Shown: positions 1 to 8,523 of the stretch, piece by piece
How the letters are laid out: each line of letters starts with the position of its first letter
Position numbering within the stretch: position 1 is the stretch's first letter
Source: Pseudomonas fluorescens
Lineage (GTDB): Bacteria; Pseudomonadota; Gammaproteobacteria; Pseudomonadales; Pseudomonadaceae
Length of the DNA: 64,000 bases
NCBI RefSeq assembly: GCF_902497895.1
Contig: NZ_CABVHQ010000009.1
Location: forward strand, 62,001 to 126,000
Direction: 5' to 3'
Notes under the pieces: generated by a model
Seen by the model: only the letters and a program-made list of their open reading frames with translations
The model's database searches: none
Told to the model about the DNA's origin: nothing
Position numbers and translations under genes: made by a program

Positions 1-414
1 TTCGAACGCCGGTGCCGGGCTGCTTTCAGGCACCTTCAAATGAAAACAATAGCGGTCGTCATGCAGGTTTAACTCCAGCTCCAGCGCGTCGCTGACCATC
101 TGGTGATAACGCACGATCCGCTCAAAGACTTCGCGCAAGCTACCGCTGGCCACTAGTGCATATCCCAGCGCGTGAAAGCTGGTCGGGCTGACGAAGCGCG
201 AGACCCGCAAGCCGATCGCCGGGTCGCCGCTGGCCTTGACCGCCACTTCCCACAGACGCGTGGTGGCGGACAGTGGATAACGGGCGTTCGGGTCGTCCAT
301 CAGTTGCGGGTCAAGCCCGGCTTCGCGGCACAGTGCATCGCTATCGAGGCCAAGAGCCTCGAGTTGTTTGCGCAGAGCGCGGGTCCAGCTGGCGAGAGAG
401 GTAGGTTCAATCAT
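1..414 (-). CDS. AraC-family transcriptional regulator, N-terminal part (truncated by window edge)
   Basis: The 138 codons present start at an ATG (412-414) and read MIEPTSLASWTRALRKQL onward. They contain the pattern of the arabinose-binding-like N-terminal domain of the OruR/ArgR-type AraC regulators: REAGLD, then a stretch around RYPLSATTRLWEVAVKASGD and IGLRVSRFVSPTSFHALGYA. The C-terminal AraC helix-turn-helix pair should lie to the left of the window and is not visible. Family members are one-component cytoplasmic activators, but the effector cannot be read from the sequence. The gene runs away from the sulfur genes to its right, so co-regulation with them is not implied. Confidence 0.8.
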   Translation of the reverse strand, partial: MIEPTSLASWTRALRKQLEALGLDSDALCREAGLDPQLMDDPNARYPLSATTRLWEVAVKASGDPAIGLRVSRFVSPTSFHALGYALVASGSLREVFERIVRYHQMVSDALELELNLHDDRYCFHLKVPESSPAPAFE

Positions 415-818
415 GATGATTGGCGCGTCCGGTCAACAGGTTGGCGTTCACGGCTAGCACTCTGCTCGATGACGCAGGGCAAGTGCGAACATCAATAACC
501 AGAGGATGGAATCATGCGGGGTACTTCTGCAAGTCCCAAGCGCCCGAATGCACAACGATCGGCGCATATTCGCCAAGTGGCGCTGGCCCGGGGCGTCGAG
601 TTGCGCAACCGTTTTCCGATTCTCAACCAGTGACGGCTGAAATGATTTCGGCGGGCAAACCGGTTTGCCCACGAATGCGATATTCAGGTTTTTTTATTTC
701 TGGGGCGCCAACCTCTATATTCTTTAAAGGAATTAATAAATATCTTCTTATTCCTTAACGAATATAACTCTGGTCCCTATACTCGATCCCGAACAGACAA
801 GCAGCCGGAGGGCTCCCC
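415..818. promoter_or_regulatory. divergent intergenic region with AT-rich promoter zone
   Basis: No convincing gene lies in these 404 bases. The right part (about 690-785) is sharply AT-rich and contains TTATTCC at 748-754 and several TTAA/AATA blocks, resembling the zones upstream of the other sulfur-scavenging operons in this window. It probably carries the promoter of the hydrolase gene at 819. CysB control is an inference. Confidence 0.4.
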
Positions 819-1400
819 ATGCGCAACGAATCAATTCGCTACCTGATCGTGCCGGGCTGGCAAGGATCGCCAGAAGATCATTGGCAAAGCCATTGGCAGA
901 ACAGTTTGCCAAACAGCGCGCGCGTGGAGCAGGCCGACTGGTTGGCGCCGCGTCGCGAGGATTGGGTCGCGGCGTTGGCGCAGGCGATCGCGGCTGATAG
1001 CACACCGGTGATCCTGATTGCCCACAGCCTGGGTTGCATCACCGTTGCGCATTGGGCAGCACAGGCACCCTTCAGCTTTTTGCGTCAGGTCCGCGGCGCC
1101 CTGCTGGTTGCTCCCGCGGATGTCGAACGCCCTGCCTGCGCGCCGGCCTTGCGCAACTTCGCGCCGATCCCGACGCACCTGTTGCCGTTCCCCAGCCAGG
1201 TCGTCAGCTCGGACAATGACAGTGCGGTCAGCGCCGCTCGTGCCCTTGAGCTGGCCCGCAACTGGGGCGCCGAAGCCGGGATTCTGACCGGTGCCGGACA
1301 CATCAATGTGAAGTCCGGGCACCAACGCTGGGAGCAGGGCTTCGCTTATCTTTACCGTCTGCAAAATCGCATGGAGCAGCATTCCCTGCGCCGCGCCTGA
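819..1400 (+). CDS. RBBP9/YdeN-family alpha/beta hydrolase
   Basis: This 193-residue protein begins after a good ribosome site (GGAGGGCTCCCC-ATG). The N-terminus has the family signature VPGWQGSPEDHWQSHW, the nucleophile elbow is AHSLGC with Ser70, an acidic residue lies in SSDND, and the catalytic His is in GAGHINVKSG near residue 165. The length fits the small RBBP9-like serine hydrolases, which have no lid domain and poorly known substrates. It sits 56 bases upstream of the SfnR-like gene in the same direction, so the two probably share a transcript. The AT-rich leader suggests sulfur-limitation control, which would make it an accessory hydrolase of sulfur scavenging; that role is inferred. 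Confidence 0.85.
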   Translation: MRNESIRYLIVPGWQGSPEDHWQSHWQNSLPNSARVEQADWLAPRREDWVAALAQAIAADSTPVILIAHSLGCITVAHWAAQAPFSFLRQVRGALLVAPADVERPACAPALRNFAPIPTHLLPFPSQVVSSDNDSAVSAARALELARNWGAEAGILTGAGHINVKSGHQRWEQGFAYLYRLQNRMEQHSLRRA

Positions 1401-1456
1401 GTCTTTTATTTTTTTAACGCCTCCCGTCTGCCGGCGGATTTGGGCGGGAGTCTGTC

Positions 1457-2389
1457 ATGAGTCTGCATGAAACCTTCGGTCAGCCACTGCTGACCTTTCC
1501 CGACGCGGAAAAAAGCCCGCTGAGCATTCGCGCCAAGGCGCTGGTATTCGTCGATCCCCGTTCACGACAACTGCGTCACGAGCTCGAACAGCTGGCACCA
1601 CGCTCGATTTGCGTGCTGATCCGCGGTGAAACCGGGAGCGGCAAAGAACTGCTGGCGCGGCACATCCACCGTGGCAGCGACCGTGGTGGTTTGTTCGTTT
1701 CGGTCAACTGTGGAGCGATCAGTCCGACCTACGCCGATGCCGAGTTGTTCGGCTATGCCGCCGGCAGTCACAGCGGCTCGGCCAGCAGCCGCGCGGGTTG
1801 GTTCGGTTCAGCCAACGGTGGCACCTTATACCTGGACGAAATCGGTGACTTGCCGCTGCCGATCCAGGTCAAGTTGCTTGCGGCACTGGAGAACCACGAA
1901 GTCACCCGTGTCGGTGCTCAGCAGCCAAGCCCGGTGGACGTGCGGCTTGTTGCGGCGACCAGCATCGACCTGGCGCAAGCGGTGGCTGCCGGGAAATTTC
2001 ATGAGCGGCTTTATCACTACTTGAGCGAAGGTCAGCTGGAACTGCCGGCATTGCGCGAACGGGTCGGCGATATCCTTTCACTGGCCGAGTATTTCCTCGG
2101 CATCTACAGCCAGCGTCTGGACTTGCCGGTGCCCTTGATCAGCGAAGCGGCGCAGCAACTTCTGGAACATCACAGCTGGCCGGGCAATACCCGTGAGCTG
2201 GAGAACGTCATTCACTTTGCGTTGCTGGTGAGTACTGGCGACGAGATTCTGCCGGAGCATTTGAATCTGCCTGAAGTGCCTACCTCGCTGGCGGCGATCG
2301 AGCGGCAACTGAAGCACATCCTCACCAAAGGCACTACCAGCGAGCAAGCAGCTCTGAAACAACTCTTCAAAGACGCCGCGCTTTTGTAG
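1457..2389 (+). CDS. SfnR-like sigma-54 activator homologue with degenerate GAFTGA motif
   Basis: This 310-residue protein is mostly an AAA+ sigma-54-interaction domain. Walker A GETGSGKE is at 57-64, Walker B GGTLYLDEIGD at 121-131, and HSWPGNTRELENVIH is the sensor II region. It most resembles SfnR, the activator of dimethyl sulfone/sulfonate genes in pseudomonads. The loop that contacts sigma-54, normally GAFTGA, reads GSHSGS (103-108), and the usual FREDLYYRL arginine-finger segment reads FHERLYHYL. No Fis-type helix-turn-helix is obvious at the C-terminus. ATP binding may persist, but canonical activation of sigma-54 polymerase looks doubtful; it could modulate a paralogue. The stop codon lies inside a REP repeat. 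Confidence 0.8.
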   Translation: MSLHETFGQPLLTFPDAEKSPLSIRAKALVFVDPRSRQLRHELEQLAPRSICVLIRGETGSGKELLARHIHRGSDRGGLFVSVNCGAISPTYADAELFGYAAGSHSGSASSRAGWFGSANGGTLYLDEIGDLPLPIQVKLLAALENHEVTRVGAQQPSPVDVRLVAATSIDLAQAVAAGKFHERLYHYLSEGQLELPALRERVGDILSLAEYFLGIYSQRLDLPVPLISEAAQQLLEHHSWPGNTRELENVIHFALLVSTGDEILPEHLNLPEVPTSLAAIERQLKHILTKGTTSEQAALKQLFKDAALL

Positions 2390-2482
2390 GAGCTGGCGCA
2401 GCCTGCGATCTTTTGATCTTGGCGAATGCTCAAGCCACCGAAGATCAAAATCAAAAGATTGCAGGCTGCGCCAGCTCCTACA
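2385..2482. repeat. REP pair, 'gtaggagctgc...' family (variant)
   Basis: Two facing copies of a REP unit (GTAGGAGCTGGCGCAGCCTGC and its reverse complement) are separated by about 40 bases that themselves contain a smaller inverted repeat (GATCTT/AAGATC). The first copy supplies the TAG stop codon of the SfnR-like gene. Such pairs (BIMEs) often act as 3' stabilisers or terminators. Confidence 0.9.
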
Positions 2483-2499
2483 CTGACCGCGGAGCTGTA

Positions 2500-2650
2500 T
2501 GAGCAAAATGGAATATGAAAGTGAATAAAAGATATTGTTAGGGAATAAAAAATCCCGGTATTGTCCGCACCACGCCAGCGACAGCACTCCACTGGCACCT
2601 CACTTGAAGCCGTCGTCGATGACGACTGTGATTTTCGATAAGGACACTGC
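2500..2650 (+). promoter_or_regulatory. AT-rich leader of the MetQ-like gene
   Basis: The zone at 2508-2555 is AT-rich and contains GGAATAT and GGAATAA (2542-2548), the same motif class seen before the other sulfur-scavenging operons. A clear ribosome site (AAGGACACTGC-ATG) ends the leader. No exact -35/-10 pair is claimed. Confidence 0.35.
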
Positions 2651-3433
2651 ATGAAAAAGGTTCTGTTGTTCACCGCACTGGCGGCTGCCCTGGCCGCAGG
2701 CATCGCCCAGGCTGGCGAGAAACTGGTGGTTGCCGCAACGCCGGTGCCCCACGCCGAAATTCTGGAACTGATCAAGCCGACCCTCGCCAAAGAAGGCGTG
2801 GATCTGGAAATCAAGGTCTTCACTGATTATGTACAACCGAACGTACAGGTCGATCAGAAGCGTCTGGATGCCAACTACTTCCAGACCCTGCCGTACCTGC
2901 AAAGCTTCAACGAAGGCAAAGGCACTAACCTGGTGACCGTGATCGGCGTTCACGTCGAACCTTTCGGTGGCTACTCGAAGAAAGTCAAATCCCTGGCCGA
3001 GCTCAAAGACGGCGCGACCATCGCTATCCCGAACGAAGGCAGCAACAGCGGCCGTGCGTTGATCCTGCTGCAGAAGGCCGGCCTGATCGAATTGAAAGAC
3101 CCGAAAAACGCCCTGGCGACCCCGAAAGACATCGCCAAGAACCCGCATAACTTCAAGTTCAAAGAACTTGAATCGGCCCTGCTGCCGCGGGTTCTGGACC
3201 AGGTCGACCTGGACATGATCAACACCAACTACGCGCTGGAAGCCGGCCTGAACCCGGCCAAGGACGCGCTGATCATCGAAGGTGCCGATTCGCCGTACGT
3301 GAACTTCCTGGTGGCCCGTCCAGATAACAAGGACAGCGTCGCCATCCAGAAACTCGCCAAGGCACTGACCAGCCCGGAAGTGAAAGCATTCATCGCGAAA
3401 AAATACAGTGGCGCAGTACTGCCGGCGTTCTGA
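2651..3433 (+). CDS. metQ: MetQ/NlpA-family methionine-type substrate-binding protein (stand-alone)
   Basis: This is a 260-residue periplasmic binding protein of the NlpA/MetQ family. The signal peptide ends AGIAQA|GEK, followed by the family segments VAATPVPHAEILE, LDANYFQTLPYL, IPNEGSNSGRALILLQKAGL and INTNYALEAGL. Family members bind methionine or related sulfur compounds and deliver them to a MetNI transporter. No lipobox cysteine is present although most MetQ proteins are lipoproteins; the protein has no Cys and only two Met. No permease or ATPase gene adjoins it, so it may feed the MetNI encoded at 12.5-14.3 kb. A hairpin terminator follows at once. Substrate (D- or L-Met, or an organosulfur compound) is unresolved. 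Confidence 0.85.
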   Translation: MKKVLLFTALAAALAAGIAQAGEKLVVAATPVPHAEILELIKPTLAKEGVDLEIKVFTDYVQPNVQVDQKRLDANYFQTLPYLQSFNEGKGTNLVTVIGVHVEPFGGYSKKVKSLAELKDGATIAIPNEGSNSGRALILLQKAGLIELKDPKNALATPKDIAKNPHNFKFKELESALLPRVLDQVDLDMINTNYALEAGLNPAKDALIIEGADSPYVNFLVARPDNKDSVAIQKLAKALTSPEVKAFIAKKYSGAVLPAF

Positions 3434-3464
3434 TTCAGCACGCTGTAAAACCCTTTCAAGGTTT

Positions 3465-3499
3465 CAACGTCGACGGCTGGTAAAGCGTCGGCGTTTTTT
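3465..3499 (+). terminator. rho-independent terminator of the MetQ-like gene
   Basis: The stem AACGTCGACG pairs with CGTCGGCGTT (one G-U) and is followed by a run of T, 32 bases after the stop codon. Confidence 0.75.
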
Positions 3500-3541
3500 A
3501 TTGGGTTGGGGATCGATCAAGCAAGGCGCCGGACACACACC

Positions 3542-3590
3542 TGTGGCGAGGGAGCAAGCTCGCGCTGGGTCGCGGAGCGGCCCTGAAACC
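3542..3590. repeat. single REP half of the 'tgtggcgagg' family and degenerate remains
   Basis: TGTGGCGAGGGAGCAAGCTCGCGCTGGGTCGCGG-like sequence resembles one arm of the family seen complete at 6126, 15128 and 41187, but no facing arm is found. Confidence 0.5.
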
Positions 3591-3662
3591 TGAAGACACG
3601 TTTTGTCTGAATGAACGTGTTTCATCGTTCAGGACTTGGTGTAACGCCGTGATCAAGCGCTT

Positions 3663-3682
3663 ACCTAGCAGTTCTGCTAGGT
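3663..3682. repeat. perfect 8-bp inverted repeat upstream of the RHS gene
   Basis: ACCTAGCA-GTTC-TGCTAGGT forms a perfect hairpin with a 4-base loop, 53 bases before the RHS start. There is no T tract, so it is not a typical terminator; it could be an operator or a processing signal. Confidence 0.5.
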
Positions 3683-3735
3683 AGTCGACGGGCTGATATC
3701 CATGCAATCTAAACCTTCTTCACGAAGGTCAGGCC

Positions 3736-4860
3736 ATGGCAGCACCGGAAACGCTTTTGTGCCGCTACGTTTACGATGCATTGGATCGGCTGACCGGACT
3801 TGTGCCCTCAGAGCAAGAACAGGTGCAGCGGTTTTATAACATTGAGCACCTGGTCACAGAGCTTCAGGGGCAGACGTCGCGGACTGTGTTCCAACAAGGC
3901 ACTCAATTGCTCGCGCTACAGCAGCGAGAAGGTGATGAGCTCAACAGCCAGTTGCTGGCCACCGATCAGCAACGCTCGGTATTGCATGCCATCGACGGGA
4001 CTCCGCGTCCGCAAAAAACCTATACGCCCTACGGTCATCGACGAGCTGAAAGCGGCCTGAGCAGCCTCCTTGGTTTCAACGGCGAGCGCCCGGACCCGGT
4101 GACCGGACACTATCTACTGGGCAATGGACATCGGGCGTTCAATCCGGTGTTGATGCGCTTCAACAGCCCGGACAGATTGAGCCCGTTTGGTCGGGGTGGA
4201 TTGAATCCGTATGCGTATTGTTTGGGGGACCCGGTGAATTTCAGCGACCCGACAGGGCGAGAAGCCTGGCAACCCTGGATGTTCGTTGGCTTGAGTCTCC
4301 TGGGTTTCATCTCCGGAGGAGTTGGACTTCTCTCTGCTGGGGTTGCAGGCGCAGGCTTGAAAACTACCAGTGTTTTTGCATCTGCAGCGGCTTCGAAAAA
4401 GGCTGTGTATTCCGGGGCAGTGAGTGCCGCTCTGGGCTTTGGCGGTGCCGGGGTAGGGGTGACGAGATCCATCATGAACGCCACAGATCCGGGTAATTCA
4501 GCTCAGGATCCTCTGCTCATTACAATGGCCGCGCTGAGCGTGTTGTCCTTAGTAGCCGCAGGCGTTTCGGCAGGCTATAGCTTTCGCGCGCATAGGTTAA
4601 ACAAGGCAGGAGCGAAAGGCTCTGATTCTTCGAAAAGCATCTCACCCCCTCGATCTTCTGTTTCGAGCAACAACATTTCAGGGCGCTCACAGACCCCTTT
4701 TGAGCCCTCGGCTCGTCCCCCGACGCCGGGCATCGATTTGGATGCATATGACTGGATGAGTCCAGAAATTAAAGCGGCTCTAAACAACTTTGGCGGAGGA
4801 TCACAGTCTCCCCGGAACTCTACACCTCGTAACTCCATTACAGAGATTCGCAGAACATGA
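3736..4860 (+). CDS. short orphan RHS repeat-associated core protein with variable hydrophobic C-terminus
   Basis: This 374-residue protein starts directly in the last YD/RHS repeats (CRYVYDALDRLTGL). It carries the core signature LLGFNGERPDPVTGHYLLGN and ends the conserved part at NPYAYCLGDPVNFSDPTG near residue 170. Beyond that lies a variable tail of about 200 residues with three glycine/alanine-rich hydrophobic stretches (about 177-210, 225-245 and 258-282) and a Ser/Pro-rich end. Full RHS toxins exceed 1000 residues; this is the short free-standing type common in Pseudomonas, not an obvious fragment of a local full-length gene. No VgrG, PAAR or recognisable immunity gene adjoins it. The tail could be a membrane-active effector, but that is inference. 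Confidence 0.8.
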   Translation: MAAPETLLCRYVYDALDRLTGLVPSEQEQVQRFYNIEHLVTELQGQTSRTVFQQGTQLLALQQREGDELNSQLLATDQQRSVLHAIDGTPRPQKTYTPYGHRRAESGLSSLLGFNGERPDPVTGHYLLGNGHRAFNPVLMRFNSPDRLSPFGRGGLNPYAYCLGDPVNFSDPTGREAWQPWMFVGLSLLGFISGGVGLLSAGVAGAGLKTTSVFASAAASKKAVYSGAVSAALGFGGAGVGVTRSIMNATDPGNSAQDPLLITMAALSVLSLVAAGVSAGYSFRAHRLNKAGAKGSDSSKSISPPRSSVSSNNISGRSQTPFEPSARPPTPGIDLDAYDWMSPEIKAALNNFGGGSQSPRNSTPRNSITEIRRT

Positions 4861-4894
4861 CGCAGGAGAACCATCAGCCAGGGGAGCCTGTCGC

Positions 4895-6055
4895 TCAATC
4901 CGGCCAATTCCACGCCGGTTCATCCAGCATCCCTTGTCCAACGATCTCGGTCTGACCGAAATTTTTCTCCAGCACAATGGAATTGCACCCCGAGTCTTGC
5001 TGCAGCGCCGCAATCAAGCGGCTGGCGTGGGACACCACCCACACCTGGCAGTTTTCCGAGGCGCGGATGATCAGCCGCGCCAACGCCGGCAACAGGTCTG
5101 GGTGCAGGCTGGTTTCCGGCTCGTTGAGCACCATCAACGTCGGTGGACGTGGGGTCAGCAGCGCGGCGACCAGCAGCAGATAACGCAGCGTGCCATCCGA
5201 CAGCTCCGCGGCAGACAGCGGGCGCAACAAGCCTTCCTGATAAAACTCGATTGCGAAGCGCCCACCTTGCAGCGGCGCGATATTCAGCGTCGCGCCGGGG
5301 AAGGCGTCGCTGATGGCGGTCTGTAACGCCTCTGGGTCGCCGATTTCACGGATGGTTTGCAACGCAGCGGCGAGATCGCGGCCGTCGTGGTGCAACACCG
5401 GGGTGCGGGTGCCCAGTTGTGGTTGGCGCGCGGGGGCCTCGGCATCGCTGCGAAAATGGTCATAAAAACGCCAGCCACGAATGGTCTCGCGCAGCAGTAA
5501 CACCTCTGGTGAGGAGCGCAGGCTGCCGACCTGATCGAACAGGCTGTCGAAGGTCGGGGTGTGTTGTGCGAGTACATCCCAACTGCGGTCTTCGCGGGCG
5601 CGGATCATCGGGCCGGCGCGATCGACCAGCAGGCTGGCGGGACGATAAATCGGTCCAGCCCAAATACATTCGCGTTTGATTTCCGGGTCCAGGGAAAAGT
5701 ACGAAAGGCTGGATTCTGGCAAGCCCAGTGAGATCGCGTAGCTGAAATCTTCACCGGCAAACCCCAGGCGCAAGCGCTTGGGAGACTGGCGCACTGAGGC
5801 TTGGACCGCCACTTCTGCGTTGCGCATGCGTCGCGAAAGGATCTCGGGTCCGGCCCAAAAGGTTGAATCCAGCCCACCCTCACGGGCCAGCCCATTGATT
5901 ACGCCGCCCTGGGCTGTCTCCGCCAACAGGCGCAGGGCGCGATACAAGTTGGACTTGCCGCTGCCGTTGGGGCCGGTAATCACGTTCAATCGATCGAGGG
6001 GGATCACCAGTTTGTTGATCGAGCGGTAATTGGCCACCGCGAGGGTTTTGAGCAT
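4895..6055 (-). CDS. AAA-family (RecF/OLD-like) ATPase
   Basis: This 386-residue protein opens with the SMC/RecF-type N-terminus (MLKTLAVANYRSINKLVIPL). Walker A is GPNGSGKS at 28-35, and the Walker B region near the C-terminus reads LMVLNEPETSLHPDLL, followed by a WVVSHASRLIAAL H-loop-like segment. The Walker B aspartate is Asn (LNEPE), a variant I also recall in related AAA_21 proteins. There is no TOPRIM nuclease domain and no long coiled coil. The gene stands alone, converging on the RHS gene with a 34-base gap. Function is unknown; DNA-repair or phage-defence-like roles are possible for the wider family but nothing here proves one. Confidence 0.75.
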   Translation of the reverse strand: MLKTLAVANYRSINKLVIPLDRLNVITGPNGSGKSNLYRALRLLAETAQGGVINGLAREGGLDSTFWAGPEILSRRMRNAEVAVQASVRQSPKRLRLGFAGEDFSYAISLGLPESSLSYFSLDPEIKRECIWAGPIYRPASLLVDRAGPMIRAREDRSWDVLAQHTPTFDSLFDQVGSLRSSPEVLLLRETIRGWRFYDHFRSDAEAPARQPQLGTRTPVLHHDGRDLAAALQTIREIGDPEALQTAISDAFPGATLNIAPLQGGRFAIEFYQEGLLRPLSAAELSDGTLRYLLLVAALLTPRPPTLMVLNEPETSLHPDLLPALARLIIRASENCQVWVVSHASRLIAALQQDSGCNSIVLEKNFGQTEIVGQGMLDEPAWNWPD

Positions 6056-6125
6056 GAGGAAGTTCCTGCTGCGTGGTTCGGCAGTTTGCCTGATTATCTA
6101 TTGGTAGGGGATGACAGCGATCCAA

Positions 6126-6256
6126 TGTGGCGAGGGGGCTTGCCCCCGCTCGGCCGCGAAGCGGTCGTAGAACATCCAACCGTGTTTTTTCAGACAGAAC
6201 ACCGAGTGCAAATTGCGACCGCTTCGCGCTCGAGCGCGAGCTGCTCCCTCGCCACG
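6126..6256. repeat. REP pair, 'tgtggcgagggggcttgcccccg' family
   Basis: TGTGGCGAGGGGGCTTGCCC at the left faces GAGCTGCTCCCTCGCCAC at the right, with inner arms around GCGAAGCGGTCG and CGACCGCTTCGC. It fills most of the 295-base gap between the AAA ATPase gene and triA. Confidence 0.85.
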
Positions 6257-6349
6257 GAGTCTCCGCACATCGTATGCTGAGCCGCAACCCTGTTCTAAGC
6301 TCACAATCGTATCGTCACGTGTCCGCCCGTATCACGCAAAGGAGTCTGC

Positions 6350-7456
6350 ATGGCTGGTCCCGGAATGAAATGGGTCGTAGGCCTGAGCCTATTGGCCCTG
6401 TTGACTGCATGTGACGACAAACAGCCCGTAGAGCGCCAGCGCCCGCGGGTGTTTGTGCAGGAGGTGCGGCCAGCTGACTTCGCCGCGACGGTAACGCTCA
6501 CCGGTGATGTTCAGGCGCGGGTCCAGACTGAATTGTCGTTTCGGGTCGGCGGCAAGATCATCCAGCGCATGGTCGATGTGGGTGACAGGGTTTCGGCCAG
6601 GCAGGTGCTGGCCAGACTCGATCCCCAGGATCTGCAGACCAATGTCGATTCAGCCCAGGCGCAGGTGGTTGCCGAGCAGGCGCGGGTCAAACAGACCGCC
6701 TCGGCCTTTGTCCGCCAACAGAAGCTATTGCCCAAGGGCTACACCAGCCAGAGCGAATACGATGCCGCCCAGGCCGCGTTGCGCAGCAGTCAGAGCGCCC
6801 TGGCCGCCGCCCAGGCGCAATTGGCCAACGCCCGCGAGCAACTCAGTTACACCGCCCTGCTCGCCGATGCGCCGGGAGTGATCACCGCACGCCAGGCCGA
6901 AGTCGGCCAGGTGATGCAAGCCACTGTGCCGGTCTTCAGCCTGGCCCGGGAGGGTGAGCGCGACGCGGTATTCAACGTCTACGAGTCGCTGCTGGTCGAG
7001 CCGCCGACGGATAAAACCGTGGTGGTCAGCCTGCTCGACAATCCGCAGATCAAGACCACCGGCACCGTCCGCGAAATCACTCCGGCGGTCTCCGCGCAAA
7101 CCGGCACGGTGCAGGTCAAGGTGACCTTGAGCGAACTGCCAGCGGGCATGGAACTGGGCTCGGTGGTCAGTGCCACGGCCAAGGTGCCGGGCAAATCCGC
7201 CGTTGAATTGCCGTGGTCCGCCTTGACCAAGAACCTCAGCGACCCGGCCGTGTGGCTGGTGGACGGCGAAGACAAGGCGCAGTTGCATACGGTCAAGGTT
7301 GCCCGTTACCTGACCGGCAAGGTGATCATCAGCGAGGGCCTGAACGGAGGCGAAAAAGTCGTTACGGCCGGCGGGCAACTGTTGCACCCTGGGATGTTGG
7401 TGGAGATCGCCGCGCAATCTGCGCAGAGCCCCACTCAGCCAGGAGCCCGGCCATGA
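6350..7456 (+). CDS. triA: RND efflux periplasmic adaptor (membrane-fusion) lipoprotein, TriA-like
   Basis: This 368-residue adaptor has a lipoprotein signal (LALLTAC with C21 as lipid site). The HlyD/AcrA architecture follows: barrel-sandwich half near LSFRVGGKIIQRMVDVGDRV, a helical hairpin rich in QAQVVAEQARVK and AQAALRSSQSALAAAQAQ, then beta-barrel and membrane-proximal domains. It starts after AAAGGAGTCTGC-ATG. It overlaps the second adaptor gene by four bases (ATGA). Two consecutive adaptors followed by one pump is the hallmark of TriABC of P. aeruginosa, a triclosan and solvent efflux system using OpmH; OpmH is not encoded here. MKWVVG six codons inside is an alternative start. Confidence 0.85.
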   Translation: MAGPGMKWVVGLSLLALLTACDDKQPVERQRPRVFVQEVRPADFAATVTLTGDVQARVQTELSFRVGGKIIQRMVDVGDRVSARQVLARLDPQDLQTNVDSAQAQVVAEQARVKQTASAFVRQQKLLPKGYTSQSEYDAAQAALRSSQSALAAAQAQLANAREQLSYTALLADAPGVITARQAEVGQVMQATVPVFSLAREGERDAVFNVYESLLVEPPTDKTVVVSLLDNPQIKTTGTVREITPAVSAQTGTVQVKVTLSELPAGMELGSVVSATAKVPGKSAVELPWSALTKNLSDPAVWLVDGEDKAQLHTVKVARYLTGKVIISEGLNGGEKVVTAGGQLLHPGMLVEIAAQSAQSPTQPGARP

Positions 7457-8523
7457 AGCGCTGGCTCGCATTACTGTCGGCCGGTGTGCTGCTTGCCGCC
7501 TGCTCAAAAAAAGAGCCACCGCCGGAGCCGGTACGTCCGGTGCTGTCCATTGAGGTCCAGGCCGAATCGGAAGAAAACCTTGGGCGTTTCGCCGGGAGCA
7601 TTCAGGCGCGGTATGAAAGCAATCTCGGCTTTCGAGTGTCGGGACGGATCGCCAGCCGCAATGCCGATGTCGGCAGCGAAGTTGAGAAGGGCGCCTTGCT
7701 CGCGACCCTCGACCCGACCGATCAGCAGAACCAGCTGCGTGCCCGACAAGGTGACCTGGCGCGGGTCGAGGCGCAATGGATCAACGCCCAGGCCAACGCC
7801 CGGCGTCAGCAGGAACTGTTCGACCGCGGGGTCGGTGCCCAGGCGCAACTGGACATTGCCCAGACTGACCTGAAAACCACCAGCGCCTCACTGGAGCAAG
7901 CCAAGGCCGCGGTCAACCAGGCCCGCGATCAGCTCAACTACAGCGAACTGCGCACCGATCACGCGGCCATCGTCACTGCCTGGAATGCTGAAGCCGGGCA
8001 GGTGGTCAGCGCCGGCCAGCAAGTGGTGACCCTGGCGCGGCCGGACATCAAGGAAGCGGTGATCGATTTGCCTGCGGGCCTGGTTGACCGGCTGCCCGCC
8101 GACGTGGTGTTCACAGTGGCCGCACAGCTCGACCCGAGCATCAACACCACCGCGATCGTGCGCGAGATCGAACCCCAGGCGCAGAGCGCGACCCGCACTC
8201 GGCGTGCGCGCCTGACGCTGGCCGAGACGCCTGGCGGATTTCGCCTGGGCACCGCCATCGGCGTGACCCTCAGCTCGGCCATCGAACCGCGAATCGAACT
8301 GCCGCTCAGTGCCGTACAGGAAGTCGACGGCAAGAACCGGATATGGGTCATCGATACCCAGACGCAGACTGTGTCACCCCGTGATGTGACCTTTATAAGC
8401 CGCAATGGCAACACGGTGCTCCTGGCCTCCGGGGTCAAGGTCGGTGAGCGGGTGGTCAGCGCCGGTGTGAACAGCCTCAAGCCGGGGCAGAAAGTCAAAG
8501 TCGACGAGGTAAGCCCGCGATGA
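7453..8523 (+). CDS. triB: second RND periplasmic adaptor lipoprotein, TriB-like
   Basis: This 356-residue adaptor begins at the ATG overlapping the triA stop (ATGA). Its lipoprotein signal is MKRWLALLSAGVLLAAC, with Cys17 as lipid site. Typical adaptor segments follow: YESNLGFRVSGRIASRNADV, a helical hairpin around ARQGDLARVEAQWINAQANA, and ELRTDHAAIVTAWNAEAGQV for the second barrel-sandwich half. A longer in-frame reading begins inside triA but lacks the signal peptide and is rejected. In TriABC both adaptors are required, presumably forming a mixed hexamer around the pump. Translational coupling with triA and triC suggests a fixed stoichiometry. Confidence 0.85.
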   Translation: MKRWLALLSAGVLLAACSKKEPPPEPVRPVLSIEVQAESEENLGRFAGSIQARYESNLGFRVSGRIASRNADVGSEVEKGALLATLDPTDQQNQLRARQGDLARVEAQWINAQANARRQQELFDRGVGAQAQLDIAQTDLKTTSASLEQAKAAVNQARDQLNYSELRTDHAAIVTAWNAEAGQVVSAGQQVVTLARPDIKEAVIDLPAGLVDRLPADVVFTVAAQLDPSINTTAIVREIEPQAQSATRTRRARLTLAETPGGFRLGTAIGVTLSSAIEPRIELPLSAVQEVDGKNRIWVIDTQTQTVSPRDVTFISRNGNTVLLASGVKVGERVVSAGVNSLKPGQKVKVDEVSPR

